Source: Brevipalpus yothersi (taxonomy: Eukaryota > Arthropoda > Arachnida > Trombidiformes > Tenuipalpidae). Taken from it: 64,000 nt of DNA. The notes beneath the pieces are model-generated. The model was not told the DNA's origin and searched no databases. It saw nothing but the letters and a program-made list of their open reading frames with translations. Position numbers and translations under genes: made by a program. How positions within the stretch are numbered: the first letter of the stretch is position 1; each line of letters begins with the position of its first letter. The stretch lies in NCBI GenBank assembly GCA_003956705.1, contig QZCP01000006.1:1-64000 (forward strand), read 5' to 3'. This document shows, one piece after another, positions 13,736-25,935 of the stretch.

Positions 13736-16700
13736 TCTCTGTGTTCACCCATGGCAAATGAAAATGCGGATCATGATCTGATTTACGTTCACATGGCGCG
13801 TGGCCACGAAAAAGTTTTAGGCCCACAGGATGTGAGAGGAGGCACACATGAAATGCCAATGATGATTATGTTCCTCCATCGGCTTTTGTTCTGCCAGCAT
13901 TTTAAATTGAGGGAAGATATGTACTAGCGATCCACAATCTACACTCGAACACCTTCTTTCTTCACTGTCTATTAACCTTCCGTAGAGATCTTGCTGACCA
14001 TTTATTTTGGTACCATATTGTAGCTATTTTCTTTTTTGTGAAGAACTTTTTTAGCCGTTCATCCATGTTGTTACATCAATTCGAGGCAAGAATTTCACCT
14101 GATAGAGTCAATTTTGGATGATTCATTTGATGAAGGTACTCTATCTCTCTTTGTCCCTGTCCCCAGTTTAATCAGTTGGAGTAGCTTAGCAATAGTTGGA
14201 AAGATGGAGATCTCATCTTTTTGATTTTGCTTTTTTTAATTAGTAAAACGTTTTTTTTGAATGTTACTCGTCAATTTTACCCATATGGAGTGAGTTTCCG
14301 GCATTTTTAAGAAAAACTTTTTATGCTATTCATCCGCCTGATTAATTTGACCATTTAAATGCTGATTCGGTTTTGATCTCTTGATTTTTGTTGTTGTTGT
14401 TGCTATCAACTCATTTCAACGCCAAATTCGTTATTGATTTTTCAAATGTTCATGATGATGTTGATCCATTATGATCAATTATTCACACTATTTTTTTGTA
14501 CATCATCACAAAGCTTGTAGAAACATAGTTCAGGGGAGAGAGAGAGAAGAGATCCACAAGTCAATTTACCTTGATCCATTGATTTAATGAATGAGAAAAC
14601 TTTCTCTTTTCCATTTTGAGTGAATCTAGAGGAGAAGAAAAGGGAAAGAAACAATGTCTTTCTCATTCTTGATCAATATTCTTTTGCTTGTCAAGTTGAA
14701 AGTTTACCCAAAAATAATTCATGTGGAAACCTTACTTTTCATACCCAGAAGATGTGTGTATATATCAAATCTACCTTGAATACATGATGCATGTTACCTA
14801 CATAAAAAGAGAAAAAGAGAAAGAGAGACTAAACCATTAGTTTGCTCATAATTCTTCTCATGATTATCGATTGATTATGTTGTATATGTATGTTCCTTAT
14901 CATACACCACAACTTATTTTCAGTATATTTCATTTTTTCTTTTTCCCTTTTCTTTTCTTTCTCTCTCTCTCTTTCCCTTATATTGATTATTGATCACCTT
15001 TATAGAAGCTGCCGCTCAAAAAAATGCTGCACCCAATCCAGGTCTGTCCAAAGGTGTTGGATTTGTTCGTTTTGATCAGCGAATTGAAGCAGAACGAGCC
15101 ATAAAACATCTCCACAACACTATTCCCGAAGGTGCTACCGAGCCGATAACGGTTAAATTTGCAAATAATCCAAGTAATAATGCCAAATCACTTGCTCCAT
15201 TGGCGGCATACTTATCACCACAGAGACGTTTTGCTGGACCAATCCATCATCCCGCCAATCGGTTCAGGTACATTCCTCTGTCACCAATCTCCAGGTATGG
15301 GTACTAACATTGACAGAGAATCCAAAAAATTCTTTGACATAATCATCATCATCAGTGACAGTTGAAATACTGGAACGAAAAACATTTAGAAACCTTCTGC
15401 TTTATGGTGCCTTGAGAGAGAGAGAACGAAAGAAGACATATTCTGGAAGAAATTCTCAGATACAAGGTTGGAAGGAATATTATTATCATTATTTATCATT
15501 AGCTAGGGAAAAATAATTCTCAACATTAGGAGATGCCAATAGTTACCAGATCAGACATTCAATATTTTCTCTTCATAGCTCAAATTCAATATCGATTGAA
15601 TAATTGAATTGGTATACATGCATTTTATTCATGAAGACCCCTCTCTTTAGATTTATTCTCCCATGAATATTTCACTATTTTCAAATATAACCTCTGAATC
15701 AATTATCGAGTGTTATGAATAATGATTGGCTCTTTATCACTTTTTCGTGAAGGTGTGAATATTTATCTTTAATTTGGATTCAATTTTGTTATATACCCTG
15801 TGGAATCTGGTATTGGTGACATTAATTTTTTCTGCTCATTTTTTACAAAACCATTCTTTCACTTCTTTTCTATTTTTAACTGTGATAATTTTTTGTCATT
15901 ACTCATTACTTATTCCATTTTTTTCCCATCTTTTTCCACTTGGTTGCCTTATGTCTTCCACTTGATTGTGGTGCTTTAAATTATGATTATCATTGGTTAT
16001 TATGGTTATTGTCGCTGTCTTGGAATCCTTTTTTAATCATCCAAATTAATCGAAAACTTTTATCCAGCAAGCTACTTGCCATGTGTTCAACCTCACTCTA
16101 ATTTATGCATAATGATTACAGAGAAAACTTTGGTGATATATATACATGTGAACGTGTGTGTCTAATTAATGGATTTTCAGTTAAAATATTGACATCACAA
16201 ATTAGATCACATCTGGGTGGAAAGAGTGGAAAAACCCTAGAAAAAATTTGATGAAATATTTTAAAGACTCAATGCCAACAAGAGGAAGACTCTCGGCACT
16301 AGAGGAAAAGGAGGAAAAAAAATAATATTCTTAAAAACTAATCAGCATAACAAGAGAAACTAATGAAAATTCTTTTTTTCTCTTCTTTTCTATTCCATGT
16401 ATTATCATGTCTACAACATCTCACACCTACACACATCTTACCGTATACACAAAATAATCGAAACCTTCCAACTCCATGGCTATATATACACTCATGTGTT
16501 CATGGTGATATTCATTAATATATTCAAAATGAATTCTGTTCCATGAAAATAATAATACTAAAGTAGATACTCACCACTAGCCGGTGATCTACTTGCAAAT
16601 CCTCTATTAGCGACAAACGCTGTTAATGGTACTGGTTGGTGTCTATTTGTGTATAATTTAGCGCCCGATACAGAGGAAAATCTATTATGGCAATTATTTG

Positions 16701-16888
16701 GTCCATTTGGTGCTGTACAAAGCGTTAAAGTTATCCGTGACCTACAGACCAACAAGTGTAAAGGGTTCGGATTCGTTACGATGACCAATTATGATGAAGC
16801 ATTGGTGGCCATACAGAGTCTTAATGGATACACACTCGGCAATAGAGTTCTTCAAGTTTCATTTAAAACTAGCAAGAGTAAATGTTGA
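11175..16888 (+). CDS. ELAV/Hu-family RNA-binding protein (fne/Rbp9/elav-like)
   Basis: Coding exons: 11175-11504, 11744-11897, 15006-15267 (or to 15294) and 16567-16888. All phases match, giving 355 or 364 residues, the usual size for the family. Three RRMs are visible. RRM1 has RNP2 LIVNYL and RNP1 LGYGFVNY. RRM2 has LYVSGL and KGVGFVRF. RRM3, after a basic/proline hinge, has LFVYNL and KGFGFVTM. ELAV proteins bind U/AU-rich RNA and control neuronal splicing, polyadenylation and mRNA stability; that role is known for the family, not shown here. The start at 11175 (MNGMDAST...) is the only ATG in the open frame before RRM1, but an upstream coding exon cannot be excluded. Exon 3 has two possible acceptors and two possible donors, listed separately. 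The protein ends SKSKC. The intron after exon 2 is 3.1 kb. The closest subtype (elav, fne or Rbp9) cannot be settled by eye. Confidence 0.93.
13450..13512. repeat. (GA)n microsatellite within the ELAV gene
   Basis: GA run of about 63 bp in the 3.1-kb intron between ELAV coding exons 2 and 3. A CT run (about 13691-13728) lies 180 bp downstream, so the intron carries complementary tracts that could pair in the RNA. Confidence 0.9.
15004..15041 (+). promoter_or_regulatory. tandem alternative 3' splice acceptors, ELAV exon 3
   Basis: The strong acceptor (long CT-rich tract, then TTTATAG) starts the exon at 15006. A second AG at 15040-15041 would start it at 15042. Both keep phase 1 to the preceding exon. 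The distal choice gives MAG-LSKGVGF, as in canonical ELAV proteins. The proximal choice inserts twelve residues (EAAAQKNAAPNP) into RRM2 just before RNP1. The inner site has a poor pyrimidine tract. Confidence 0.55.
15266..15296 (+). promoter_or_regulatory. alternative 5' splice donors, ELAV exon 3 (hinge)
   Basis: Two CAG|GTA donors 27 nt apart end the exon at 15267 or 15294, both in the same phase. With exon 4 they give hinge RFRYSPLAG, or the same with nine extra residues containing YIPLSPIS. The sequence around both donors is near-duplicated (TTCAGGTAC, TCCAGGTAT). The matching acceptor at 16561-16566 is AAGTAG, a NAGNAG tandem that could add one more serine. Confidence 0.6.
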
Positions 16889-19800
16889 GAGAGTGTATCA
16901 TTCGAGCTTCACCCTAATTCCTATTCCTCTCTCCTCTTTTTCTTTTTTTCCTCTCCTTTTTCTTTCCTCTTCTTCTTTTTCCACTCTTTTATTTCCCAAC
17001 CGATTATCCACACACACACATACACACCATATTGACGCTTATATTCCCAACTGTATTTGCTACCCATCGATACTCCCCAATTCATCAAACCCCCAAGGCC
17101 TGCTCACACACCTAGCCGTTTGAGTATTTAAGGTAGACCCATACAGAGACAGACAGACACTATTAAAGATGGAGAGACGAAAAATTCGAAGAGAGAAGGA
17201 ATCCAATGAGAAGAGTAGCAAATATTTCCCAAGGAATTCAATTGCTGGAAGCAAGAGTGAAAGTGGATCAAGCAAAGTGATACAAAAAAAATCTTGGTAA
17301 ACGGATGTCCATCGAAATATTCCATGGAAGTGTAAAGAAATTCAACTAGTCTTACATCAAGAGAGCTGATTCATCAGCTGAATTGGTGAAAATTCAATGA
17401 TGATGGTGATGATTATAAGTGGATATTTGAAGTTATCGAAGACATCGCATCTTTTTCTCCATCTTCATCACTCCTTCCTGCCCTACACCATGATTGATGA
17501 ATTTCCACTGATGTAAGCTGCAAAAGTCATTTGTATTCACAAATCGTACCCAAGATGGAAGTTGAATGTTATTCTGGTTGATTGAAAGTAAAGATCAGCT
17601 CAAACAAAATTGATTCTAGTCCATTCAAGAAAAGATACCTCATGTCAGCACTCGTTGAGAAGAGCATCTTCACTTTTTATCCATCAAATTTGACACACAA
17701 CATTCCATCAGAATCATTTGATATCAACATTTTTTTGCAATCCAATGCAATAATAATAATTTCTATCTGGTAGCTTTGTAAAGAGATAAAAAAAATCTTC
17801 AGTTGAAATAAGTTGAGCCAACTTTCCACTTCAACCTTTCAACATCATGTTTCATCCAACGAAGCATATTGTGTGATACATACAAACATCATTCACCTTG
17901 ATTCACCGTTACAATTCTCTTTTACTTCCACCTTGGATTCTGGCCATGTATCAGTTCATTTGAAAATCGATTCGTTTCACACAAAAGTATTCCCTCACTT
18001 CTCAGTGTTGTTTGTATCCATCTATCAGCTCATTTCGCCAATGAATGGTTCCTATTATTATTCCAAATTTTCGCACCAGTTGAGAGAGAAGAAAAAAACA
18101 ACTGAACCATTTGAAATACTGATCACTGAGTTTTTTGAGCACTGATGTCCATTTTTTCGCCAATTTTGTGGCACCTTTTGGAATATTTACAATTTGTGGA
18201 ATACTTTGGATTCTCTCTATATTCTTCTCACAACACTTCTTGTAATACGATCACATAGTTAACGTTTTCCCTTCATCTTCAACTTAGCTTCATGGGATTC
18301 AAATCATCATGATCGCTTCCACCTTTCTTAGTGTACCAGTTTGTACCTGTCGAAAAAAAAAGAATATTCCTCCATTTTACCCTACAAAATCAGAAGAGAC
18401 AATGAGACAAAAAGACAAAAAGATATTTAAAGAAATTAACAAGTCATTTTTAGTCACCCTTCAAGAGAAAAAAATCTAACGATATTACCATTGGAATGGT
18501 GTCTATAGGCTCAAATCTAGTCATATTTTTGCGATAGTCTTCTTCTATCATCATTTTTCCTATTATCAACCTCATCGTACTCTTCTTCGATGTCCGGTGA
18601 CAAGCAAAAACAAATTTCAATTCATCTTGATCCTGCTGAATCTACTTAAATTGATACTTCTACTTGATAGATTATTTGAGCACCATGTGTTGGATTCCAC
18701 TGGTTTGCTGATTCGTATTAACTATATATATTTTGACAAATCATTCAACGTCAACGGAAAGAAAGGAAACTTTCTTCACACACACAAACTACACTCAATT
18801 TTAGAGAAAATAAGATGGAAGATAAAGCTAGAGAATTTATCCAAAACTCCAAACTGATTGAATATTGAAGTTCTTGGAAAGAATGAATATTCGATTCAAT
18901 CAGATGTACACGCATACACACACACACAATGGTTTTTATATTAGGTCAAAATCTGAGTCAATTTGTGGGACTGATAATTTTTTGATCCCATGAAAGTGAT
19001 TTTCCTACACACCTTGAAATATTTCCTCGAGTACTACTTGGATATTCTCTCGTAAAAAACTCTAGTCAATCTTCCTTTTTTCCTATCCCTAAGCATGATA
19101 AAGTTCCATCGATAAGAATTTCTAGCATGATTATACGTATATTTAGTTCATTCCAGCACGAAAAAAAATTGGTTGAAAAATTTTTTTACCCAATCTGATC
19201 GATGACAGTGGAATCGAAAAAATTAATCTCAAAGATAACGAAATTTCTACTATTTGAGAGAAAATTTTCGATCGCATTGATACACACCGATCAAAAGCAG
19301 CTTCTATGATCTCATACAACTCTATTCATCTCATCAATCAAATGGATTTTCTATGCATTTTGATTTGAAAGAGATGCTGGAGCACATAACACACACACAC
19401 AAAAGATTTTCCCTTCATAATATTAACCCCTTTTTCCTTTACACTTTGATTGCTCTTTTCATCATTAAGTAACATTTTTCAGTATTACTGATATATTATT
19501 CATATTCTCAACTCTTTGTTTGTGTCCTATTTGTCTTTGCTCTTTAACATTTGTGTCAAGATCCGAGTAAAATTTTGCATATTTAATCCCGAAATATTGT
19601 AGGAAATGAATGAAGAAGCCAAGAAATTCTCTGGACAGTCCTGGATGGACCAAAGATCTACCTGTAAGAGTTAGACGAAGATTCAATATGAGCAAGATTT
19701 TTTCAATAAGATCTTATGAAATGTCTTGGAATATTATTCAAATCAAGCTTACCCAGAGATATTTTATACTGGCAACTTCATTCATAGCCTACTTTATCAA

Positions 19801-20624
19801 TTTTCATCTTTTTTCTCTTAGTCTTTATCTTTATCTCTCTTTGTCACTATTTGACCGGTTCAATGTTTCACACTCCAAACTTAATTGCTTGGAAAAGATT
19901 TAAATCTTTTTTGAGCTCCTCTGTAACAAAAAAAAATATCATCTCCAACTTCAACCATTCCATTTTCCAGCGAAAACAAAAAAATTAGTTCCCTTCCAAT
20001 CTCCTCGACCGTGTGTGTAGGAGAATAATAATAATGAATTTTGTGTGGCGAACATTTCCAGAAAAAAAACCATTTTCTCAAGTTGATTTGGTTATGGATT
20101 TTGATATCTCTTGAGGAAATATTTCTTGATATACTTGATTGAAAATTGTGATTATTCTAAATCCAAACAAACAAACAAACAAAAGCACAAACAAAACAAG
20201 ATAAAAAAAATACCTGAAAAAAAACACGAAAAAATAGAAAACAAAAATTCACAGACTAAAAAAGGATTATTTGCGTTACTTAGACAGTCATTTTGAGTGA
20301 TTATTTGCTTGAATGTAATTCTATTCAATTTCAATTTTGATTGATTCCAATTGTATTATCATCAAAAATTTTTTCCCTAACTTATTCTCGCTGATGTCAA
20401 CTTATACATTTTAAAAGCAATGCGTTGGTCACAACGTTGACCAGATATTTCCACATTATGGACAACAACATAATTGGATATCTGGATCAATTGTTTTATT
20501 CATTTCAATATATTCTTTGTGTGTGCGAATCAATTTTATTAATTAGCTATTATTATTGATTATGATGTCTCTCTTATTCATTCTCTTTCTCCTCTCTCTA
20601 TTCAATTAATTGTAATTTCAAGAC
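16889..20624. other. ELAV 3' flank, no supported gene
   Basis: Between the ELAV stop and the MIC19-like stop (tail to tail) there is AT-rich sequence with pyrimidine-rich blocks just after the ELAV stop (16915-16990). ELAV mRNAs often have long 3' UTRs, so part of this is likely UTR. A single exon-like phrase with an ATG and a GTAAGA donor (about 19607-19664, reading MNEEAKKFSGQSW) has no partner I can find. Confidence 0.5.
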
Positions 20625-21398
20625 TCACAATACTTGTCTTCTGATGTGATCAATACAATTTATGAAGTCTTTAGCTTGTTTTGAACATTTCAACGGCATT
20701 TCAACATTACTAGCATAACACGATTCAACCAACTTTTCGGCTTCAACACACACAGGCTCATGGGCTTGTCGTTTAGTATAATTTTCCTCGATTCCAGTGA
20801 GATTTTTATCCAGCCGTTCCTTAGCAGCTCTCCATAAAATTTTATTCTGTTGTTCCAACATATTCACTTTCGAATCATTGAAATGTTGAACCATGTCCAG
20901 TTCCTCTTGATGCTGTTGCCTCAATCTCAGCATATCCATTGGAATATATGTGCCGGTAGATTGCTAGTGAGCGGAGAAGGATCGCGTCGGATAGATGATA
21001 CAAGACATAAAATATAATATAATATTTTGAAAATCGGTGTAGAAAAATTCGAGTAGTTATCGTCCTACAACTATATTACCTGGACTGATGGTTGAGAAGG
21101 AATCTCATCATATTGAGATGGCATTTGTTGATGTTGCGGTGGTGGATAGCTTCTGAATTGCTGTTGTTGTTGCTGCTGCTGCTGTTGCTGCTGTTGCTGA
21201 TCATTAGTGGAAGATCTTAAATTACTTTCAATCCTATCAATCACATTCTTTGATAACTGTAGGGAAGTAAGAGAAAACATTATTAACATCCAAAATTTTT
21301 AACTCAATATAAGAAAGAAGCAGCAAGCAATAACTGACCTCTATTGAACCTCCATTATCGACAATAGTAATCTTCCGGGCACTCTGAGAGGCACCCAT
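20625..21398 (-). CDS. CHCHD3: MICOS complex subunit MIC19-like (CHCHD3/CHCHD6 family)
   Basis: Three exons on the minus strand: 21339-21398, 21080-21256 and 20625-20963, all with GT-AG borders, giving 191 residues. The N-terminus MGASQSARKITIVDNGG fits the family: Gly2 is a myristoylation-type site, and the following ISE/LSKNVIDRI segment matches MIC19. The middle holds a run of 14 glutamines and a Pro/Gln-rich stretch, then a long charged coiled-coil region (MLRLRQQHQEELD...). The C-terminus is a CHCH domain with two CX9C motifs (CVEAEKLVESC and CSKQAKDFINC), which form a disulphide hairpin in the mitochondrial intermembrane space. In this family the protein scaffolds cristae junctions with MIC60. 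The human protein is somewhat longer (227 residues), mostly through its middle region. The gene is divergent from the YPEL5-like gene, with 556 bp between the ATGs. Confidence 0.92.
21163..21204 (-). repeat. CAG/CAA polyglutamine tract in the MIC19-like gene
   Basis: Mixed CAG and CAA codons encode 14 consecutive glutamines between the N-terminal helix and the coiled coil. The mixed codons should make it more stable than a pure CAG run. Confidence 0.9.
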
Positions 21399-21954
21399 TA
21401 TCGAAAATTTGGATGAATGATAATGATGAGTGACGAGAATACACCAACTCCCAAAACCTACCCACAAAATTAAAATCAACTAATGCCAACAACAACAACA
21501 ATCAATTGAATTACAATCACAATTGTATTTACACATGTAATCACATGTACACACACTTTGATTCATTTTGTCATGCTTACTACATAAGATGCCCTCTATG
21601 TGTTCATATTACTTTTGTAGTGTGCATCAAGTTGCACACGAGAATCGACGAGCTTAAAGATCAATTTTTATTGATCCTTTTTCTGATTTAAGGTCAAAGG
21701 TCAAGATAAATTTGGATCTTTTGTTTCATTTCAATTCGATTAGAGTTAAATTTTGTTTTGATAAGAAAATTATCAAACTTTTTACAATTAAAATCAAACT
21801 TTCATCATACTATTGCATCATCGATCGTAACGCTATCTACAGGATACACCTGTTCAAGTGTTTTGATTTTTATTGACTTTTGTTGACATTTACTGATTTC
21901 ACTTGAGTGTTTACGTTTGTTGTGGAAAGATTTCCAGCCAAATCAAATTTAATT
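21399..21954. promoter_or_regulatory. shared divergent promoter region, MIC19-like / YPEL5-like
   Basis: 556 bp separate two start codons that face away from each other. This must hold both 5' UTRs and probably a bidirectional promoter. I see no clear TATA box. It contains CAA-repeat and AT-rich sequence only. Confidence 0.5.
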
Positions 21955-22449
21955 ATGGGTAGAGTTTATTTGGAACATATTGGTGGTGCTAAATTGTACA
22001 CCTGTGGCTCATGTGAAACCGTTTTGACCAACAAACTTGAATTGGTATCCACTCGTTTCACTGGAGCAACTGGAAGAGCTTTTCTGTTTGACAAAGTTGT
22101 CAACTTAAAATTCAGGTAATTGGTCAAGTTTAGTTTGAATATTGGTTTCTTTTTTGTTACACGTTCTGATTACAATTTGATTGATAATTTTGTTGCCCTT
22201 TTTCTTCCCCAATTGTTCGATGTATACAGTGAGGTTCAAGATCGACAAATGCTCACGGGTCGACACATGGTTCGCGATGTTTCATGTAAAAATTGTGATG
22301 CTAAATTGGGTTGGGTTTATGAGTTTGCCACGGAAGAAAATCAACGTTATAAGGAAGGAAAAGTGATACTTGAAAGAGCCCTAGTTTCTGAGGCTGATAG
22401 CTTTGAAGATGTAACAGTGGCTTGGAGAGATAGACCATCAGAGCATTGA
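21955..22449 (+). CDS. YPEL5: Yippee-like protein, YPEL5 type
   Basis: Two exons, 21955-22115 and 22230-22449, separated by a 114-bp intron, encode 126 residues. The start context MGRVYLEHIGG matches YPEL5. The Yippee zinc-binding pattern is complete: C17-x2-C20, then 52 residues, then C73-x2-C76. The family blocks STRFTGATGRAFLF, LTGRHMVRDVSCKNC, KLGWVYEFATEENQRYKEGK and VILERALV are all present. YPEL5 is a substrate-adaptor-like partner of the CTLH/GID ubiquitin ligase in other animals. Length is normal for the family (about 121 residues in vertebrates). It converges on the mpaB-like gene, with 497 bp between the stops. Confidence 0.95.
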
Positions 22450-22946
22450 CCATCAGCCATACGTTTATCAACTTTCATCAATTTTCATTAACTTTTGGCT
22501 AATTATGATCTCTCATGTAATCACTATCGAGTAACCACTGCATAAGGATATTTCTAACTCTTTGTCATCAACTTATACGTTCCTCTTATCAGATGTTAAA
22601 TAAGAACGAAATGTAGGTATGCTTGGGCTTTTGTTGAATCTGTGTTCCCAGGTTACACAAAGAATCAATTGATTAACTTTTTTTAGTAATTTTTTCATAC
22701 TTTATTCCGATGCAATGTACAATTCATATATATATATATTCATGTTGGAGAGGAGAAGAACTCATATATGTTGAAAAGAAAACGATAATATAAGAGAGGA
22801 TCTGCAAGAAAACCCTTCCGTGCCCATAACCAAACCCTTTTATTTTGAAAGATTGTTCGAGAAAGTGTTCAATCAGTGTTCAGCCACATGAGAATCCCAA
22901 AAACTTTGATCTACTCCAAGCCACTATACTGCTATCACGAAGTTAT

Positions 22947-24176
22947 CTAATATTGGAGCACAAGCTGGGGCTTTAATTCTTTTGATAATTCGAAAGGCAT
23001 AAAATTATCAGGATATTGTTTGTCAAAATCCTCCGCTATTTCGTCCATCTGTTTCCCACTGCGTACCATAATGTACCGGAAGACAACATTCATTATCCAA
23101 TGCCACACTCTGAATCGGCACAAGTAATCTAGAACCCAAGCCACAGGCATGTGAGGAAATTGGTACTTCCAAGTAATCTTGGAATCAACTGGTAGTGACC
23201 ATATAACAGCCCAATGTCTCATTAGATCAGAGAGATTGAAAATTGGGCACAATGGCTGCAAACTGAGAGTCATTTTCAGTCCTTCCTCAAAACCAACATC
23301 AGCTGGAGCTTTTAAGGCTGTCGCAACTGGTCGAATATCTTTGTCCAACAATCTTTTACATATATAGTAAGCCTCATCATAATTACCGGACCTCATAATG
23401 TTGAACTGCTCTTTGATGCCAACATTGTGGGTTGTGATGGCCCAGTAGTGGATCAAATCTTCTGCTTGTGATAGAGTCATATCATGGATTCCACAAGCTT
23501 TTGGATTCAAAAGAATCGGAGCTATGATTGACCACTCAATTAGGACCATATCATATTGAGATAGCCACAGAGGATTGTCTTCCTGTCGCTCCTCTTTGGG
23601 TGGATTGATCTTTTTTATGATGAACTTGTGCAAAAAATTGACTTTGCGAAAAGCTTGCCGAGCAATACCGTCCTCATCATAAGGATCGTTCTCATACCTG
23701 TTGAAAGATGGAGGATCGAACAGAAGAAATCTCAATCAGACGAATCTTATTTCGATGAATTTTGCTTACCATAGCTTGATGTAAAGAACGGTGTTCAAAT
23801 AACGTCGGAATAGTTTGGAAACTTTTGAGTGTGATTGAGTGTGGGCCATTGGTGGGACTAGGGATGGCATCATGAAGCCAAGAGAAAGACCGGCCATATG
23901 TCCAATAAAGACGCTGAAAAATTAACATGATAACTCAGTTGTGACTATCAAAATTGTCAAGTCTTATGATGAAACTTACCTGGTGAAGTATGTTCGAACC
24001 CATTGTTGAGCTCGCTTGAATTTCGCTTCGTCATACCATGATGGCTTTTCGGGCATTCGTGTATTTTCATCAATACCTGGTACACAAACGGCCTTCTTCC
24101 GTAGATCATGATATAGTTTATCGACTTTTCCTTTAACTTTTTCCTCTGAACACGGAGTCAACTGAGTAGCAACCAT
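22947..24176 (-). CDS. ER-bound oxygenase mpaB/rubber-oxygenase-like protein (DUF2236)
   Basis: Three minus-strand exons, 23980-24176, 23770-23913 and 22947-23697, join in phase to 363 residues. The start is the ATG at 24176. The N-terminal motif (MPEKPSWYDEAKFKRAQQWV) followed by a hydrophobic GHMAGLSLGFMMPSLV segment, then RRYLNTVLYIKLW, the DEDGIARQAFRKVNFLH block, QYDMVLIEWSIIAP, and the HYWAITTHNVGI block follow the order seen in animal members of the mpaB/Lcp (DUF2236) family. In bacterial latex-clearing protein this fold binds haem b through a histidine, and a nearby Arg/Thr pair is needed. The RxxxT of RRYLNT and a His in the HYWAITTH block are my best candidates for those residues. 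Substrate in animals is unknown. It lies in the same orientation as integrin A, about 1.8 kb downstream of it. Confidence 0.75.
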
Positions 24177-25935
24177 CTTTTCTCTACTCACAATACCTTG
24201 GTCAATCGGAATGATTCTTTGTTAGCAATGATTACCTCTATTTATACCGTTCTTAGTGGTGTATCTGAGGAATGAAACATCTTAGAGGAAAACTGTGCCC
24301 ATCAGTTCTGTCATCCAAGATGAATCGCTATTCCGTTACGTAATCAGTGTCATTACTTGGTGAAAGATATAGTGGATGAAAGTATTCATTCGTTTTTCGA
24401 ATTCTTTCGAAAAGATCGGGTATCTATTCCCATCAATTTTATATGGGGTAAAATTCTTTTCATATCAGTTCCTGATGAGAAGTTTTCGCAACTTGTCCAT
24501 GATTCGGCTGGAATTTTTTTCCGAGAGGCCCTTACTCTGGCATCATAGAACAACAATTACTCCGGTAATTTGAGAACAGTCACACCTGACACACATACCC
24601 CAGTCAGCTGGGAAAGATAAACAAAAAAATTGTGCCAGAATATAGTAGCCGCTTACTCATTTGTTTCGAAAATCATCATGACATTAGAATGTATGTAGGT
24701 AAAAATAAATCCAGGTCCCGTAGACATTTAAGTGGGACAATTTTTTCTGAAAATTTTCTTCTCTCTCATGATGACTATGGCAGCTATTCAAATTCAGGAT
24801 CCATATCTCAAGTTTCCTGTGATATGGAATGTTTTCTCTCCTATCCCAAGTTTTCGGTCCTCACCGCTGGTAATCGATTAAAAATGATCTTATGACATTC
24901 TTGACGAATTACTCTCATATATATTTTTTGATCAGCAAAAAAGTGGTAGTAGTAAAGAAAAAATTTTTCAAAGTATACATATATTTATTGTCAATCGAGA
25001 AAATGTGAGTAATAAATCACAGCACTTAATGTCGTCCTCGTTTCCCTTTCTCTCTATCTAACATGGCTATTTCTGAATGTTGTTGATAAAAACGTCATCC
25101 GGCGTGCTCCTTTTGATCTTCTCATCTTCTCATCTTCATCTTCTTCTTCCACTTCTCCTTCCTCATCTTGCTCATCTTCTGCTTCCTCCTCTACTCCAAA
25201 TGTTTTCTTGCCTCTCATTTCACTTCTTATCGTAGAGTAACTTCTGCCTCTTACCACTACTACTAGTGATTGGAAAACTTCCAAAAGCATGGATGCCAAC
25301 ACCTCTGATGAGCTATACACCGTATAGCTGGTGAAACATTATATTGAGCCGGATTTGTGAGTGGAATCTTTTCTCTTCTAGCAACCCAAAATACCAGAGA
25401 AGTTATCTTCATCCATCTTGGTTTCAGCCAAGCCTCTGTAGGCTTGAGATCCAGCTCAATCGTATGTGTCATAAAAATTGCCGAAAAATCTGTTCAAGTC
25501 AATAGCTGGACAGTGGAAGTATTTTTGGCACCAAAAAAATGGCTAATTTTATATGAATCAAATTCAATTATTTAACATTAGTCGAAAATTGGTTTCCAAT
25601 GTGTGTGTGTGTATGTGTGTGTATATATGTTTTTCAAAAAAACGAGGAAAAGTGAGAAAGAATATGGGAGATAGAAGGGAAAAGTGGATAAAGAAGAAGA
25701 AGAAGAAGAAGAGGAGAATAGAATTAGTTAATTTCTAGTGACTCTATTAGTGAGCTCAGAACTTATTCTGAAGATTATCTCTCGGAAGCTTGCTCCATAT
25801 ACAATTATAGTATTTCTCTTTTTTGATAATCTTTTCATTTAGGAAAAGTAACTTCACTTGGCTTCAGATGAACATTTTGTCTGTTATCATTGACAGTCAC
25901 TTTTTCTTATGTTGTATCATCATCAATCATAGTCA
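24177..25935. other. intergenic, no supported gene
   Basis: The stretch lies between the mpaB-like start and the integrin A stop. Two plausible open stretches exist: plus 24357-24548 (63 codons, VKDIVDESIHSFFEFF...) and minus 25054-25472 (two overlapping frames, one with a strongly acidic EEE/DED-rich segment at about 25120-25200). Neither has a convincing ATG plus splice context, and I recognise no family. Part is likely the 3' UTR of integrin A. Confidence 0.45.
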
